64,000 bases of DNA from Gloeopeniophorella convolvens (GCA_022496205.1 WTXD01000033.1:186001-250000); one strand, 5' to 3'. Shown: positions 1 through 13,742, counted from the first letter of the stretch. The notes: generated by a model not told the origin, from the letters alone. Program-made: numbers and translations.

Positions 1-346
1 CAGCGCGGGTCGCGCGAGGATGATGCCAGCGCGACCACGAGCAAGGGCTCAGCTTTGAGAATTTTGCGAGCCAGCACGACGCCGCGCGACTCGTGCCCGT
101 CGACGGATGCGATACTCGGCACACCCAGTTCGTGCCACCGAGTACGTCAGCGTGGTTCCTATGTTGCAGGTTCGTCTTATCTTGGCACCTTCTCCGCGCT
201 ATGCCTGACGTCTCTATAGGACGAGACGACCAACGTCGCTGATCTCTACACAGAGATGCTACGTGTCGTAGACGATCCCGCGACGTGCTCGTACATCGGT
301 CAGGCCTTTACCGAGCTGCTCGGCCCTGCTCGGCCGTGGCCAGGCC
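1..346 (+). repeat. Truncated third copy of a local repeat (decayed unknown gene)
   Basis: This stretch aligns by eye to 30401-30745. The two share the openings at 1 and about 30402, matching segments around 40-120, and a second block (about 215-346 against 30600-30740) that reads as a short acidic helix followed by a Phe-Thr-Glu-Leu-Leu motif. The window edge cuts its 5' part. It belongs with the copies at 23.7-25.4 kb and 28.9-31.7 kb. No intact reading frame is present. The downstream junction abuts a DEAD-box helicase fragment, which is not the case at 30.7 kb. Confidence 0.65.
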
Positions 347-850
347 GTGGTGCGTGACAAGCGCAAGCGCGAAGACGCCGCGGCCTCGCCCGCCTCGCCT
401 CGCCCACAAAAGCCCCGTTCATCCACGTCCGCGCCCGCCATCTCGCCCGCCGACGCCGAGGTATACTTCCAGACCCACACCATCACCCTGCTGCCTTCCG
501 CGCCGCCGCTCTTCCCGCCGCTCACCTGCGACGCGCTCGCGGTGCCCGCCGGGCTCTGTGGCGGGCTCTGCGACGCGTTCGCAGGTCTCAGCTTGTGCAG
601 GCGTACACGTGGCCGTTCGCGCTCGCGGGGCGTGACGTCGTCAGCATCGCGGAGGCGGCAGCGGCAGGATGCTCACGTTCGGCATCCCCGCCCTCACGCG
701 GCAGCTCGGCATGCGCGGTGCACGCGGGAAGAATGCGGGCCTCTGCGCGCTGGTGCTCGCGCTGGCGCACGAGCCCGAGTTGCAGATGCACGACGCGCTC
801 GTGCCTCTGCGCTCGGCGGTGTCGACAAGGACACGCAGGTGCGCGCAGTG
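347..850 (+). pseudogene. DBP3-like DEAD-box RNA helicase, frameshifted N-terminal fragment
   Basis: The translation has the look of the nucleolar ribosome-biogenesis helicase Dbp3. A basic start (V-R-D-K-R-K-R) comes first, then a Q-motif region reading QAYTWPFALAGRDVV near 597-640, then a motif I area, then FGIPAL near 680-700, a motif Ia-like stretch ending ALVPL near 800, and GVDKDTQVRA near 815-848. These pieces lie in four successive reading-frame segments, so at least three frameshifts separate them. The Walker A lysine codon is AGG (Arg) in the best alignment (G-S-G-R), and the expected ATG is GTG at 347. The fragment stops after roughly one third of a helicase, with nothing of DEAD, SAT or the helicase C domain visible downstream. 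It is a dead fragment rather than an active enzyme. The family call rests on recognised motifs, not on a search. Confidence 0.7.
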
Positions 851-3850
851 CCTCTCCGCTCCACACACACCAGGTTGGCGTTTTAGATTCCTTCCGCATG
901 GTGCTCCGTCTTTATGGACAAGTTTCTGTCCTCTGCTCTGGAAGCAGCACCTTTTCTGCAACGACTCTGCACTCACCATTTGTAGGTGATTACAAGCACC
1001 AACTCGTCCACGCGGCGCTTCTCCAGGTCCGGGAGTGCGATTGCTGTAGAAGGTACCCGGCTCTCCCTGCTGCGGGGGGCTCGCGTCTTGGCGTCCCGAC
1101 GATCCAAGCTTTTCATTCGAATAGGTGTAGAATGCATTTACTCTTTTCGAGTCTGGCGTCTTGTATCGGTCTGCGCACGTCCGCAGAGGCTCACGACTCG
1201 CAAGTAGTCCGAATTGATATTCGCGTTGCGGCAACATCTAGTACTAGTAGTAAACGTAGGTCGGTAGTACAAGCTACTTGTGTTCGTACATCTCGAGTCA
1301 CGTAATGAGCACGATTCAGACAGGATTCAACTTCATTACTGCTGGCATCCCACTTCGTAGCAGGTTGCGGAAGTAAACCAGGGCATCCTGTCAGGGATAT
1401 CAGGCTTCAAGCATATTATCTGAGTGGCACCGCGCGCCGAGCCTGGGCCTGAGACTGCGTCTGGGTCCTCGACCCGAAAACAACACCTCAGAGTAACTGG
1501 GAAGTAGGATAACAAGCTTCCGAACGAGGGCGCGCAGCGGTGCAGAGCATATACGGGAGTGGAAACGAAAAGTGCACGCAAGAGCGAGCTGGGAATAGCG
1601 CAGTGAAGAGGTGATCCACAGATGACAATAAATTAGCCCGGCTGCTGCATTTGGTGGTTGTACCTCGTAATTGTGTCGTCCGTACGCGTGCCAGAAGCGA
1701 GTCGGACCAACGTCGCGTGTTAGATACGTGGCTGGCCATGAGATCCAACAACCTCTCAGCGAGGCACCCGGGGATGACGGAGAGCCCCGGGCCTAGCTTG
1801 TGCATACGCACGCCTACGCCTATCACCTGTAAGTTACGCAGACAAAAGTTCGCAGACATGACGAGACGCTTGATCAGACAGATCAAGAGCCCTAGCCTGC
1901 ATTAGCTCCGCGCAAGTGACGAGCGAGGCGATCGGAAGCACACCCGAAGGGAATCGCGGCACTGATGGTCGAAGGCATGATGAATCGTGAACCGACCTCG
2001 TCAGCCGCCGGTTTTGAGTATAAGAATAGATGTAGACACGCACCATCACCGTCCCATGCTGTCCTGAGGACCAGCATTGAAGCTAAGTCAAGAGCATTGT
2101 GGGATAACGGCGGTGAAAGGGACTTGGGGGGCTTGCCTTGCGTGCGGCGTTCGTTTTGTTCAGCGAGCCGTGATTGCGGGGTCATGAAGGCGCTGCAGCA
2201 CGAAGACGTCAGTCGCGGCAACTTGTGAGTCAGTAAGTCCGCAGCAAAATTATGGATACGCGTGCCAGGACTCTTGCTATCCGAGCTAGAACCCAATCCA
2301 TCGCATCAAGATGGAGTGCGCTGCGCAAAGGACGAGTCCGCACAGCATCACCTTTGCACACTGTTGCTGCATCACGACCGCGTGGAATATCCTTGGGTAT
2401 GAAGGCTTCGGGCTGTTTTCGAAGTCGCTGTTGTCGCTGGTGGAAGCCAGTCTGAGGTCGGGAAGACCCATCGCGTGGGGCAAGCAAATCGAGACGTACC
2501 TTCAATAGAGGTATTCATGGGGTGAAAATCGCGGTTCGTAGATCTTTGAGCTCGTAGGTTCGCTCGAGAAGAGAGGTGTCTGTGTGTGGCGGGCAAAGTC
2601 AAGGGAATGAGAGTAGCGTTGTGTTGAGCGCACAGAGCGCCAGAAAAAGACCGGGGAGCGTGCAGCTGGACGCGGCAAGGGCACCCGCTGTAGTACGTGT
2701 CACATCGTGTTGAGAAGATATTGCTGAGTGCTCCGCATCACCGACATGCCAATGGACACGCGTGACGACGTACCTCGAAAGTGGGTGAGGTGCTGAATAT
2801 CGCGGAGCTCTCCTGCAGAGTCCAGTTGTAGGATAGTACGGTAATCTGAGCGTGGCACAGTGTCGTTCGGAAGACTGCTCGCCGTCCATCTGCCACTGTG
2901 CCCTGCTTATGCCAATTGCCGCTTGCAACCGTGACATTAGGTCATAAATCGTGCGAAAGGAACTCGAAACGTGATAAGACACGCCAAGAGCGACATTCGA
3001 CAAGAAGACCTTGCCATGTTGAGGGACATTTGTATACGACCACCGACCGAGCGTACGAGAAGGATGAATGAGACGTGCCAACGGGCAGGACGCAAGTATG
3101 CTGACAGGGTTAGAGCCTAGCGAGTCGGCAATGCTATAGAATGCAGCTCAGCTTCGTCAGTTATGCCGTCACGAGTGATAAAAAGGAACGCGCACACCAA
3201 AGTTGTTGGGCGCCGTCCTCAGAGTCTGGAGGAAGATGCTTAGCTTACTGGCCAAATTTTGCAAGCGATGTTTGGGTAGACAACGAGCGGCGCGAATGGC
3301 ACCAACAACTAGCACCCAGCAACCGAGAGTTTGAGCAGGCAGCCTGTGTTCTGTGGAGGGGTGAAGATTTTTGTCAGTACTTGGGGTCGGTGCGCAGTAG
3401 GAATGCGGACTCATGAGCCAAATCCTGCGGCCAGACAGGCGTACTATGCCCACCAAGACGGATCACGTCACGCGCAGGAGGAGTCGGTGCCACCATCGCA
3501 CACCGCGTCGCACCAGTGTTGAATATCCTTGGTTGCGGCAACCATGTGATAGAAACGAGGGCCTGCGACCGCTAAGCGAGAAAGGGGCAGCTTGTAGAGA
3601 AGGTGACGGAACGGGACGAGATGGTCTGAATGCTGGGAGGACCGGGGGTCGTTCAAGCAGGGAAGCTTGGTTGGGTGCGACTCAAGTGAGGCAGAAGCAA
3701 CACTTTCGACCGTTTTGAAGCGATGCTGAGCTTGGAAGGAAGTGCAAAGTGGTGTATTTGCAACGAGTCAAATCCCGTTTTGGTCCAGGATCATGGCAGC
3801 TGAGCGTGGTCAGAGCTCCGAAGGAAGTTGGGAAGACCGCGCCGCGTCGT
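851..3850. other. Gene-poor stretch, no supported gene
   Basis: Both strands carry only short overlapping open frames without recognisable domains. A minus-strand piece at about 1690-1830 has protein-like composition (leucine-rich, ending in a tryptophan-serine-aspartate segment), but no partner exon could be tied to it. Probably decayed intergenic DNA. Confidence 0.5.
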
Positions 3851-3859
3851 TGTCAGTCA

Positions 3860-5230
3860 CGGTGGTCAGAGACTGGCCTTGAGTCCGGCGCCGGGCTCCG
3901 GCACCGCAGTTTGAACAGGTTCGAACAGGTTCGAGCGCGGACGCATCTGGACGCGCGCGGAGTCGCGCAATGATCGTTTGTTTCGCAGAACCTCTGACGC
4001 CTACGACATCTCGACTCTCAGCATTCAATACCCGGTACTTGAGCAATACACTGGCCTCCCATTCAACGCTATAACGAGACCTGTGGTCGTGCAAGCGCAT
4101 CGGTGCAGCAGAGCTTGGGCGGGTTCTGTGGTCGGGCGAAGGTACGTCTCCCTTCCACTGTGTCGTCCAGGATCGGCGCAAAAGTGACACTCGAACTAGA
4201 GCGCTGAATGTTGGCTCCTCCACTGACCAGGGCAGCCACTCTGACCAGTTTCAACGCGCCGCATGAAGATATCGGTACTACCATCGTCACTCGACCTCCT
4301 CTCACACTGCCTTCCTCTGCAACGTGGCTTGAAGGACGTCTTGTCCTATATCGAGGGCCATCGCAAGCGGGCACTGGTTCCCAAATCAGCTTTCTGGAAA
4401 GGTGCGTCGGCTCTCCAAGCTCTTGTTGTGGTCGCGGTGCCCCAGTGATAACACAGCGACAGCACTGAACATCCCGCGAGAGCTCACGGCTTTCCTCTGT
4501 TGATCTCCCAGATGTCCGCGGACAGTCGCTTTTGACTCGACTCGCGGCTGTGATACAGCTCGATTGCTATGGAATCCCTGCGAGGGCTTTCACATCTGTT
4601 CTTTGGTGTGTTGTAGCGTCAGATTTCCGTATCATTGACGCCAGTCTTCCTCCAGGACACCATCCGCGCTATCATTAACCACTGATTCCTCCCATTGCTA
4701 TCGCTTCAGGACCTTCGGTCTCCTGATCCAGCCTAAATGCATCGGTCAAAACCTGTAGGCTTTCTACGAGGCTTTCAGACTGTCTCAGGTTTCACGCGTG
4801 GCCCTCCTGGCCAGTCACTGGCGATCTCGCTAATGACTGTTTCTCCAACGTGCTCCTCTGATTCACCATACCCAGCTTGTTCGACAAGGATCCACGAAGA
4901 TTAGACTTCCTCGGCTTCCTCGGGCACCTGAGTCACGCTGAAGCACAACCCATCGATGTAGAGCCGTGGGGAGACTGCCCTCTCCGAGCCCCGATCCGCC
5001 ATGTATAGGTTTTTCTGTCATTTACTACACATGCTCAATTGAACACTTGATCACCATTACGGTCTACTGAATGCGGCGACCCTGGATGAGACCATTGCGA
5101 GGCTCTTGTTCACGACGCAGTGGTCTGAACGCACAGCTCGGAAGCCAGCCGCTCCTCCGAAGCGCACATCTACCTTGTCAGGAAAACCTCACCCGACACT
5201 ATCCGGGGTTGGTTGAAGGTGGGTCGCCTA
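3860..5230 (+). repeat. Duplicated decayed segment, copy 1
   Basis: Several blocks match 14355-15170 by eye. They include the block around 3880-3995 (against 14365-14460), the block around 4120-4260 (against 14560-14650), a block around 4310-4460 (against 14690-14830), the block around 4890-5110 (against 14930-15125), and a shared CTCACCCGACACTATCCGGG string near 5190 and 15137. A short direct repeat of a GTTCGAACAG-type unit sits at about 3916-3935. Parts look like the remains of a coding exon, but no frame survives in both copies. It lies upstream of NLR1, as the second copy lies upstream of NLR2. Confidence 0.6.
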
Positions 5231-5239
5231 CAAGCACTT

Positions 5240-7884
5240 TGTTGAAGTCCGGCTGATTGACCAGCAGAACAGTCACGTGTAACCACGTGCGCCCACTCGC
5301 TCCTTCACGTGGTTCGATTAAGAACACACGCCAACGCGTTCGATAATCCTCGTTGTAATGCGTCCGAAAGATGCGTGTCAATGCTATCGAAGTGTTACCC
5401 TTGTATAAGGCACACAATTTTTCCAAAAGAACGACGGGCTTCAAGGCTTTACTTCCTGAAACGTCTCCATCTTCACAAAGTTAGCCTGCAGCAATACCGT
5501 CAACTCTGACCAATCCCTCCACATTGTGCACCTGCTCAGAGCTGCTCCATTGACTGTTAAATATCACCCCAGAAGATCTAGCGAGTTGTGCTTCAGGAGC
5601 TGGTTCGTGAGAAGTAGGTTCGCACGGGCGCTCGTCTTGTCACGTTGCACGCCTCGCATTGCCCTGCGGTCACCTCTACCCAGGCTTCCTCATCCTCACT
5701 CTAACACACCCACGCCGGGGATATCACAGTGTACGTTGATTCCCACGCTCACACCGTCACCCACCTAACGATGGCAGGTAGAACCACCCCGAGCACGATG
5801 AGCATCCTTCGACTAATCAGGGCGTTGTGGGCGGGCTTAGAAGCCGCTGTTGCATCGGTTTTGTATACATTCGCGTCGCTCGCCGCGCGTTTCTGACCTT
5901 TTTCTCTAGCTCTTCTCCCGAGGCGGCGAAAACCCGGGCCAGAACGAGGTTCAGCAAGCCCAGGGAGGTGGTGATGGTATAGAAATCGGTCCAATGGTGC
6001 GTGACGCTATCCAATCGTGAGATTAGATGGGGATATGACGTCCGTTTTTGCAGGAACAGCCCCAGATCTTGCAGGAAGCGTTGATTGCAGACTCCAGGAG
6101 GCAAATATCTGCGCTGAGGGGTCTTGGATACAGCCTCCATGAGGGCTCCTTCTCCCGCGACTTGTCTTAGAGACCTAAATTCTTTGTTACAACTGCGCTT
6201 AGCGCATTCTATACACATTCAGAATAGACATGTTTCGACTTCTTCGCTCGCCCGGTGATGCGTGCTAATCTATCAAAACAGCCCGGCAGCTGACGCCGAC
6301 CATTAGCCTGCCAGCACGCGCACGAGCAAGACCGAGGTCTTGCTCGTTGTCCAGCTTTCACTTGGCACAACTCTGTTCCAACTTCTGTGGATAAGTACTG
6401 TTTCAACCCCCAGTGCCTCAGACGCTGTCCGTTGGGACTACTTATATATGTAGGTAGGATTCCTCTCAGTATCGAATCCTATCGATGCCTAGCCGCGAAG
6501 AGCGCCGACCTCGCACTTGAATGCTCCGATGGAAATCTGTATCATATTCTACTTTTTACGTCCTATGCGACTTGGCCTACAGCACAGCAGCATACTGGGC
6601 CCGATGTGAGCCTCAGAAACTGTGTCACCGTTGCAAAGACGACCGTGACCGCCAAACTGTGCGCGAAGCAAACGCATGCGATCGTCGAACCACGCGTCTC
6701 AGATCTCAGATCACAGGCCTCAGGCCTCGGGGACCGATTTTGCCGTCCGCCAGCCGAGTCCTGCCGAGTCAGTCTCGCCTTGCTCTTGTCCGCTGAGGTC
6801 AGCCGCGTCTTTTTGACATCTTTGAACTTTTCTCTGATCCCAACGAACGCCCGGCTTTTCTACCGCTCAGTTGACATGTTTCATGTTCAACTGCCACGCG
6901 CACCTTCCCGGTAGACTGCAGTCCTTCGTCACGATGTCCAGCTCAAAGTCGAACACGAGCCACTGATCAGCAAGTCAGCTTTAATGTTTGCTATCCCTTG
7001 CCTTTTGAGTGTTACCCGCTCTACCTAGCGCCGCTTCGTTATCAAAATTGGATACCTTCCGCTCTCGCGTCTGGCGTATGAAACCGTTATCCATTTTCCT
7101 GGAGTTGAAGACATGGGACGTATCACCTGGACTCGGGGTGTCGGCATCGTGCGTTTATTCCCTCTCACCGCGAAATATTACCGTTTCGGTGCATCGTTCT
7201 ACTTGCAGAATGTGTTACCGTGGTGCAACACGGACAGAAACAGAAGTTTGCTCCGCCCCATTCGTCTTGAGTCCGCATGGAATAATCATCTCGAGCACGA
7301 GTCTTGGTCGTCCCGCCAGCGACACGTCCAGTCTGTCTGCTGCCTCTTCGCTTTCTGTTCTGCGCCGTAGTGCTCACCGTACAGTATAGTGAGTTTCTTT
7401 TCTTTTCTTTCTTTTCCCTGTGTGCGTCATCTGAAAGGAGGGCGGTGGATGCCCTACTCTGCGAAATCACGGCATGTTATCGCGACTCATGATAGGCTCG
7501 CCCAATACAGTCATGCGTGCGACTGTGTAATCATCTATATTTCAAGACAGGACTAAGGCATCGCAGATAGCGTCAGTCGACTTGCGCTGATCGTTAGGTC
7601 CTGCCAGGCATGTTGATTCCAGGTTAGGGAGCACCGACCAACAAGACGATAGCGCACGGCAGCGCTCGGGACTACACAATACGGGGTTGGCACTGAGCGC
7701 GAGCACTAGCGCTGAGCGCTAATTGCGCCTGACACATCCTATTTGCGGCCTATCGCCGCCGACTCGTATCGACACGTGTGGCTTGGCGTACTCCTTGTCC
7801 TACACCTTTGACCGTTGTATATCCAGCACTGTCCGTGTTCCCGCGCATTGTCGATCGTTCCAGGAAGAATCGCAGCTTGACACG
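5240..7884. other. Upstream region of NLR1, no supported gene
   Basis: No domain-bearing frame was found. A minus-strand frame at 5817-6218 has a plausible amphipathic leucine-rich stretch but no start, splice or paralog support. A pyrimidine-rich T/C tract lies around 7395-7420. The NLR1 promoter must lie in the last few hundred bases; it is unlike the promoters of NLR2 and NLR3. Confidence 0.45.
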
Positions 7885-10800
7885 ATGGGAGACCAGACAG
7901 CGCTGAGACCGTAAGTGAAAACCGCATCTGGGACGGTTTCAAGCTGATGGCACTCGTTACCGTTACTCTATCAGTCCGACGGCGTCCGAGTTGGGTGCAT
8001 CAGGGATACCGTACGTTTGAATCTTATTTCCATGCCATGATTGACACGATTGTCAAGCAGTTCGGAGATTGGCATGGCGTCAGAAAGTACAGCTCGACCG
8101 CATACCACCCGATTCAGCCTGAAGGGTGAGCACTTGAGCCTCGGATCCCCACATGCGTCGCGTTTCTCAATCTCTCTGTTATAGTCATTCGCGCGAACGG
8201 TGTCACGTCGCTTCAATTTGCCAATGGCATCAAATGGCTGCCTTCCAGCAACAATCGACGCTTCCTTGTAACTGCAACCGACGGTGCAACAACGAACACG
8301 ACGGCCGATGTTAAGAGCGAGGGGAAGTCGGTCGTATGGGACGTGACACTTGGGGAGTTGTGAGTGTTGACTCTCTGGTTCCGATCCCGGATTGTTGGCT
8401 GACGGACTCTTGCAGTCGAGTGGAACCAGGTTCAAATCTTACTCTACGCCTTGTCGCGAAACGGAGGCTGCACTCGGATGTCCTCGTAGGTGCCGTTGAA
8501 CTGCCTTTTGAATCACTCTGCGCCTCTTTCCCGCGAGGTACGTCCAACGTGTCAGTACCACATTCATTCGGGATTCACCGATCCGACTGTAGAAGTCACC
8601 ATTGTTGCTGGCGAGAGCATTACTACTCGGTCAACGCAAGTCACCCTGAGCGTGGAGATCGCCGTCCGAGAGGTGTGCGCCCAGTTCCATCTACGAGTTC
8701 AACGCTTCTGACCTTACTCGATTTTGATCCTCTGCGGCATAGCTGCTACGCGTTGTCTCCACCGGTAACAGTCGGCCCACAACTCCTCTCGAAGAGGGTG
8801 ATATCCAAACGCGCACACGGAATGTGTTGAGTAGAGCGGACAAGGCGACGGTTTCAATGAAATTCCCCTCGAGGCTACTTTCCTTACTGATGGGCAAGGC
8901 GGACCAAGCGCCGAATCAGCTCAGTGAGGCAGGCGAGCTATTCGTTACGTGGAAGAAAGCGGTCAGCAAGATCCAGTGGGTCGTAGACATCACGGAAGGG
9001 ATTGCAGAGGTATATCTCTATAGCTCGCTCATCTGTCTGAAAATACGGACGAGTTGACTCATGCGTCTGCCAGATTCATCCTTACGCAAAGATGGCATGG
9101 AGCATCCTATTCTTCATCCCAAAGGTGCGTCCGCTGCCCTCACGGGGGGTCACGGAACATACAGTGCCTGACATTTCTTGAACACTCAGACATTCTTGTC
9201 TCAAGTCAAACGCGACGCCAATATCTTGGCGTTACTTGGAGCTATTCACGACTCGTTTGATCTTCTGGAAGAGGCGAGCTTTCTAGAGGCTGCTAGGCCA
9301 CGGTCCAGACAGGCTCAAATCCTCAAGGATATGCTCCGACACGTCTGTGACTGTGGAGATTTCATTCAGACATACGCCCAGAACACGGAATTTCGTGCGT
9401 CCCTTGTATCTGTGACGCGCTCTACATTGACTCGCACTCTGCAGGGAGCCGGTTGTGGAAGAACGTGGGTCGCGGAGTTGATCGTCGAATTCGGGACTAC
9501 TGCACAAGGCTTGAAGATCTGCGGAAGGACTTACTGCGGCACGCTGCCATAGCTACCGAGAGAGCTGCCTTGACAATTGAGGCCAATCTGGGACAAGTGT
9601 CTACTCGGCTTGACGGGATATCTTGTCAGCTGGAAAACGTTCTGAGCATGGCAGTTGATGCAAGTATGTGGTCCTGAAAGACTGCGCGGATATGAGGCTT
9701 ACAGGCTCATCTTTGAACAGGTATCAACGCTCTGATCCGCGAGATACCATATCCACCAGACGCATCCTTCCGCAGCGACAAGGGCTGCCTCGCTGGCACC
9801 CGCGCTGCGTTTTTAGATCACATCACCGACTGGGTGAATGACCCCGACTCGACGCGCGGGCTGGTGCTATTCGGGCATGCGGGGACGGGCAAATCATCAA
9901 TCGCACACGAGGTTGCGCGCCGCTTCCGTGAAATGCACCGTCTTACGTCGTCATTCATCTTCCTACGCGGCGAACAAACCAATCGAGAGCCTCACCTCCT
10001 TTTCACCGGCCTCGCACGTGATCTGTCGGACCGTTACCCTGCATTTCGATCCTGCTTGGGGAGGATAGTTCAGGACGATACCTCCACCCGGCGTGGCACG
10101 AAAGACCTCTCCAAAATATTCAAATCCCTGCTGTTACAGCCATTTGCAGACGCAGCCATCGTTGGTCCTATTTTCGTCGTCATTGACGCCCTAGATGAAG
10201 CATCGGGCGTGACCGGCCGAAGTGGGCTGCATACGTTCCTCGCGGACTATATTCGCGATCTCCCTCCAAACTTCCGCATCCTCGTCACCTCGAGACCGGA
10301 GCACGACATCGAGCGTGCCTTTCGAGATGTCAAGTCGATCAGCACTATACGGATGGATGATCCAAAGCTGTCCGCTGCCTCTGAGGAGGACATTCACGCT
10401 TATCTCAAGTACAACCTACCCGCTGATGTCTATCACGAACGTGGCGATGAATTCGCAAGGAAGGCGGAGGGCTTATTTCAGTGGGCTGCCGCGGCTTGTC
10501 GGTACATTCAAGAGCCACCCAGCGGGCTTACGGAAGAAGATCTCGTGCAGCGCCTCTTGGAACCCTCCCCAGGTCATCACCCTCTGGATGTCTTATACAC
10601 GACAATCCTCGAATCATATTTCGACCTCAGTGACTCACGCGTTCGACGAAGATACCAATCAGTCATGGGACAACTATTCTCCGCGTTCGAACCATTATCC
10701 AGCCTTTCGATAACCGATTTACGACGTTACTCCCACCCCGAAGACGCCGATAATGACGATTCTGTCTCCGCCACTGTTCGCAACCTTGGCTCACTTCTGA

Positions 10801-13742
10801 GCAATGTCGCCCCTGCCGACTCTGGCCGGCCCATAACCCCACTCCATACGTCGTTCCGTGACTTTCTGACTTCGAAAGATAGGGCGGGGGAGTTTTGGAT
10901 AGATATCGCCGCATCTCATCGGCAGATGGCGTACTGCTGCCTCGATCTCCTGACTTCGGACAAACTCCACTTCAACATGTGCAAGCTTCTGTCATCATAT
11001 CAAAAGAACTCGGACGTTCCTGACATCCGCTCCCTCGTAGCTCGCTACATCTTCCCCGCCCTATCCTACGCCAGTCGCTTCTGGGACAACCACTTGCAAC
11101 ACGTGCCATTTCATACCGACTTGGTCGAACGACTTCAGGCGCTCTTACTTGCCAAGTTCCCATTTTGGCTCGAGTCTCTCAGCCTTCTTGGCTGTATTGA
11201 CCTTGCTCTGCAAGCGTTGTCGACCTTGAAAGAGTGGTTACCCAAGGAGCAGAGTGTGAGTGCCTAGAGGCTCCCATTTCTTTTACCTTGCGCCAGTTCT
11301 CACAAATAGCGCTTCTGACAGAATCCCAATGTGGGAGTACGCACGCTTGCAACATTCGTCGATGACGCGTCTGCGTTCGTGCGGTACTTCGGCATGCCCA
11401 TGTCTCAGAGCGCCCCGCACATCTACCTGTCTGCACTCCCATTCTCCCCGACGTCATCACTCGTGCTCGAACGTTACGCCAAGATGTTCCCAAACACGAT
11501 GGCGCTAGAACGGGGGCGGCTAGCTCATTGGCCAGCGCAGGAGACGGTCATCAGCGTGGGCGCAACGTGCCTTTGCGTTGCATTCTCGCCCGACGGCACG
11601 CGCGTTGCTTCCGGCCTGGCGGACGGTACAATCCACATATTCAGCTCCTCGACCGGTCAGGACATCCGAAGGCCGTTCATCGGGCACGAGAACTATGTCA
11701 TGTCCATCGTGTTCTCCCCGGATGGCCAACAACTCGTCTCCGGGTCGAGTGATGGCACGATCCGGATGTGGGACACCGCGATAGGGGAGGCAGTCTCAGA
11801 GCCATTCGCGGGACACACGAGTTGGGTCAACGATGTCGCGATTTCACCGGATGGCCGATACGTTGCCTCGGGCTCCCATGACCTCACAATCCGCGTCTGG
11901 GATGTCTTCACAGGGACGATGGTCACGGAGCCATTGACGGGTCACACAGGCCCCGTCAAGTCTGTCGCGTTCTCCCCGGATGGTCTCAGCATCGTCTCGG
12001 GATCGGATGACAAGACCATCCGTGTATGGAGCGTCGCTACAGGAAAGCTGGTCATAGGGCCCCTCGAGGGGCATACCGACTTCGTCTACTCGGTCACGTT
12101 CTCCCCGAATGGACAGTATATCGTCTCCGGCTCAGAGGACCACACGATTCGCATCTGGAATGCCACAACAGGGGGTTCGGTTGCGGCGCCACTCGAGGGA
12201 CATAGCGGCAGCGTCACCTCTATCGCTGTCTCTCAGCAATATATCATCTCATGTTCAGCTGATTCAACGATCCGCGTCTGGAATGCCACGACCAGATTGC
12301 CGGTCGGAGAGTCGCTCACCGGACATGGGAGTTCCGTTAGGTCCATTGCACTCTCACCAGATGGTCGACACGTCGTATCAGGCTCGCAAGACAAGACAGT
12401 GCGCACCTGGGACATGTTCGCCGTGCGCCCAGCCGACCCCGCAATGCAGGGACCTGTGGAGCGGGACCTTGACATCTCACTTTCGCAGAATAGTCAGCGC
12501 GTCAACTCGGGTTCGGAGGGCCAGACGGTCGAGGCTATGGGCGTTGCTGAGGTAGAGGCGAGTTCTGGATCACTTGGGGGGCACACGGACGTCGTTTGGT
12601 CAGTGGCATTCTCACCGGATGGCCGACTTGTTACCTCGGGGTCAACGGATCGTACGATTCGCATATGGGATGCCACGACAGGTCAGGTAATGGGAGAGCC
12701 GCTCACAGGACATACAGATGAGGTCGGCTCTGTCGTCTTCTCACCGGACAGCCAACGTGTTGCTTCTGGCTCGGACGATCGGACGATCCGCGTCTGGGAC
12801 GTCACGACAGGCCAGGCAGTTGTCGGACCACTCGAGGGACACCAAGACATGGTCATGTCTGTCGCGTTCTCCCCCGATGGCCGGCGGATCGCCTCGGGTT
12901 CCGCTGACGAGACGATCCATATCTGGGATGCTGCGACGGGAAAGGCAGTAGCCGAGCCATTCACAGGTCACACGGATGCGATCAGGTCCATCGCGTTCTC
13001 GCCGAATGGTCAATGTATCGCTTCGGGGTCGGACGATCATACCATCCGGGTGTGGGACGCCACGACAGGACAGGCAATCGCAGGACCATTCATGGGACAT
13101 ACAGATGAGGTCTACTCTGTCACATTCTCTCCCGATGGCCGATACATTGCCTCGGCCTCGCACGATCACACGATCCGCATCTGGAATGCCGCGACAGGAC
13201 AGGAAACTGCAGATCCTTTCAAGGGAGTCCGTACTCCCTTATCTGTCTCATTCTCTCCAGACGGTCGCCATGTCGTCTCGGGCTGGTCGGACGGTGCAAT
13301 CCGCATCCTGGACGCCAGAACATGGCGCGCAGTCTCTGACCCGCTCATAGGACACGCAGGCAGGGTCATGTCTGTCGCCTACTCTCCCGATGGCCAACAC
13401 ATAGTCTCGGGCTCATCCGACACCTCGGTTCGGTTGTGGACCACGCCAGCAACCGATCTATCCGCGACAGGCGCTGCGAGTTTGGACGGTTCCCGTGCCA
13501 GCCGCCGAAGTGGCGGCACCCCAGTCTTCGTAGAATTTCGGACGGATCGCGGGTTTGCAGTGTGTGATGATGGGTGGATTCGAGGCTCTGGTGGTGAGCT
13601 CTTAGTCTGGATCCCTGAACCGCACCGGGTCGGCCTTCCGCGGCCGAATAATGTGTGGGTTAGAGCGAAACACGAGACTGTCTTGGATAGTAGTCATTTT
13701 GTTCATGGATCGGGTTGGGCGACGTGTCACAAAACCGACTAG
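7885..13742 (+). CDS. NLR1: C2-NACHT-WD40 NOD-like receptor
   Basis: Predicted cytoplasmic STAND NTPase that would switch on when its WD40 sensor binds a ligand. The first exon (7885-7910, MGDQTALRP) matches the first exons of NLR2 and NLR3 in sequence and donor phase; the next junction is unresolved. A C2-like beta domain follows (8185-8359, 8416-8537 and an exon from about 8593), with an intron at 8673-8742 restoring frame into a linker. A helical region ends with FIQTYAQ near 9370. The NACHT domain is at about 9720-11255, with Walker A GHAGTGKSS at 9873-9899, Walker B VVIDALDEA near 10180 and ILVTSRPE near 10280. Intron 11256-11321 joins in phase to the WD40 exon. Fourteen WD40 repeats fall in two groups of seven with a spacer near 12430-12560, then a conserved C-terminal cap. 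No broken frame was seen, so the gene is probably functional. Ligand unknown. Confidence 0.92.

Noticed and set aside
347..886. 179-codon frame as an intact gene
   Set aside because: Only its first part matches the helicase N-terminus; the family motifs continue in other frames, so it is a pseudogene frame.
3916..3935. GGTTCGA-type box suggestive of a tRNA T-arm
   Set aside because: It is part of a short direct repeat within a duplicated segment; no acceptor, D-arm or anticodon stem could be folded around it.
8711..8713. TGA as a break in the NLR1 C2 region
   Set aside because: An intron at 8673-8742 with normal borders removes it and keeps phase into the linker.
11520..13369. Many antisense and offset open frames across the WD40 arrays of all three NLRs
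   Set aside because: They follow the repeat periodicity, carry no domains and mirror the coding strand; they are shadows of the WD40 repeats.
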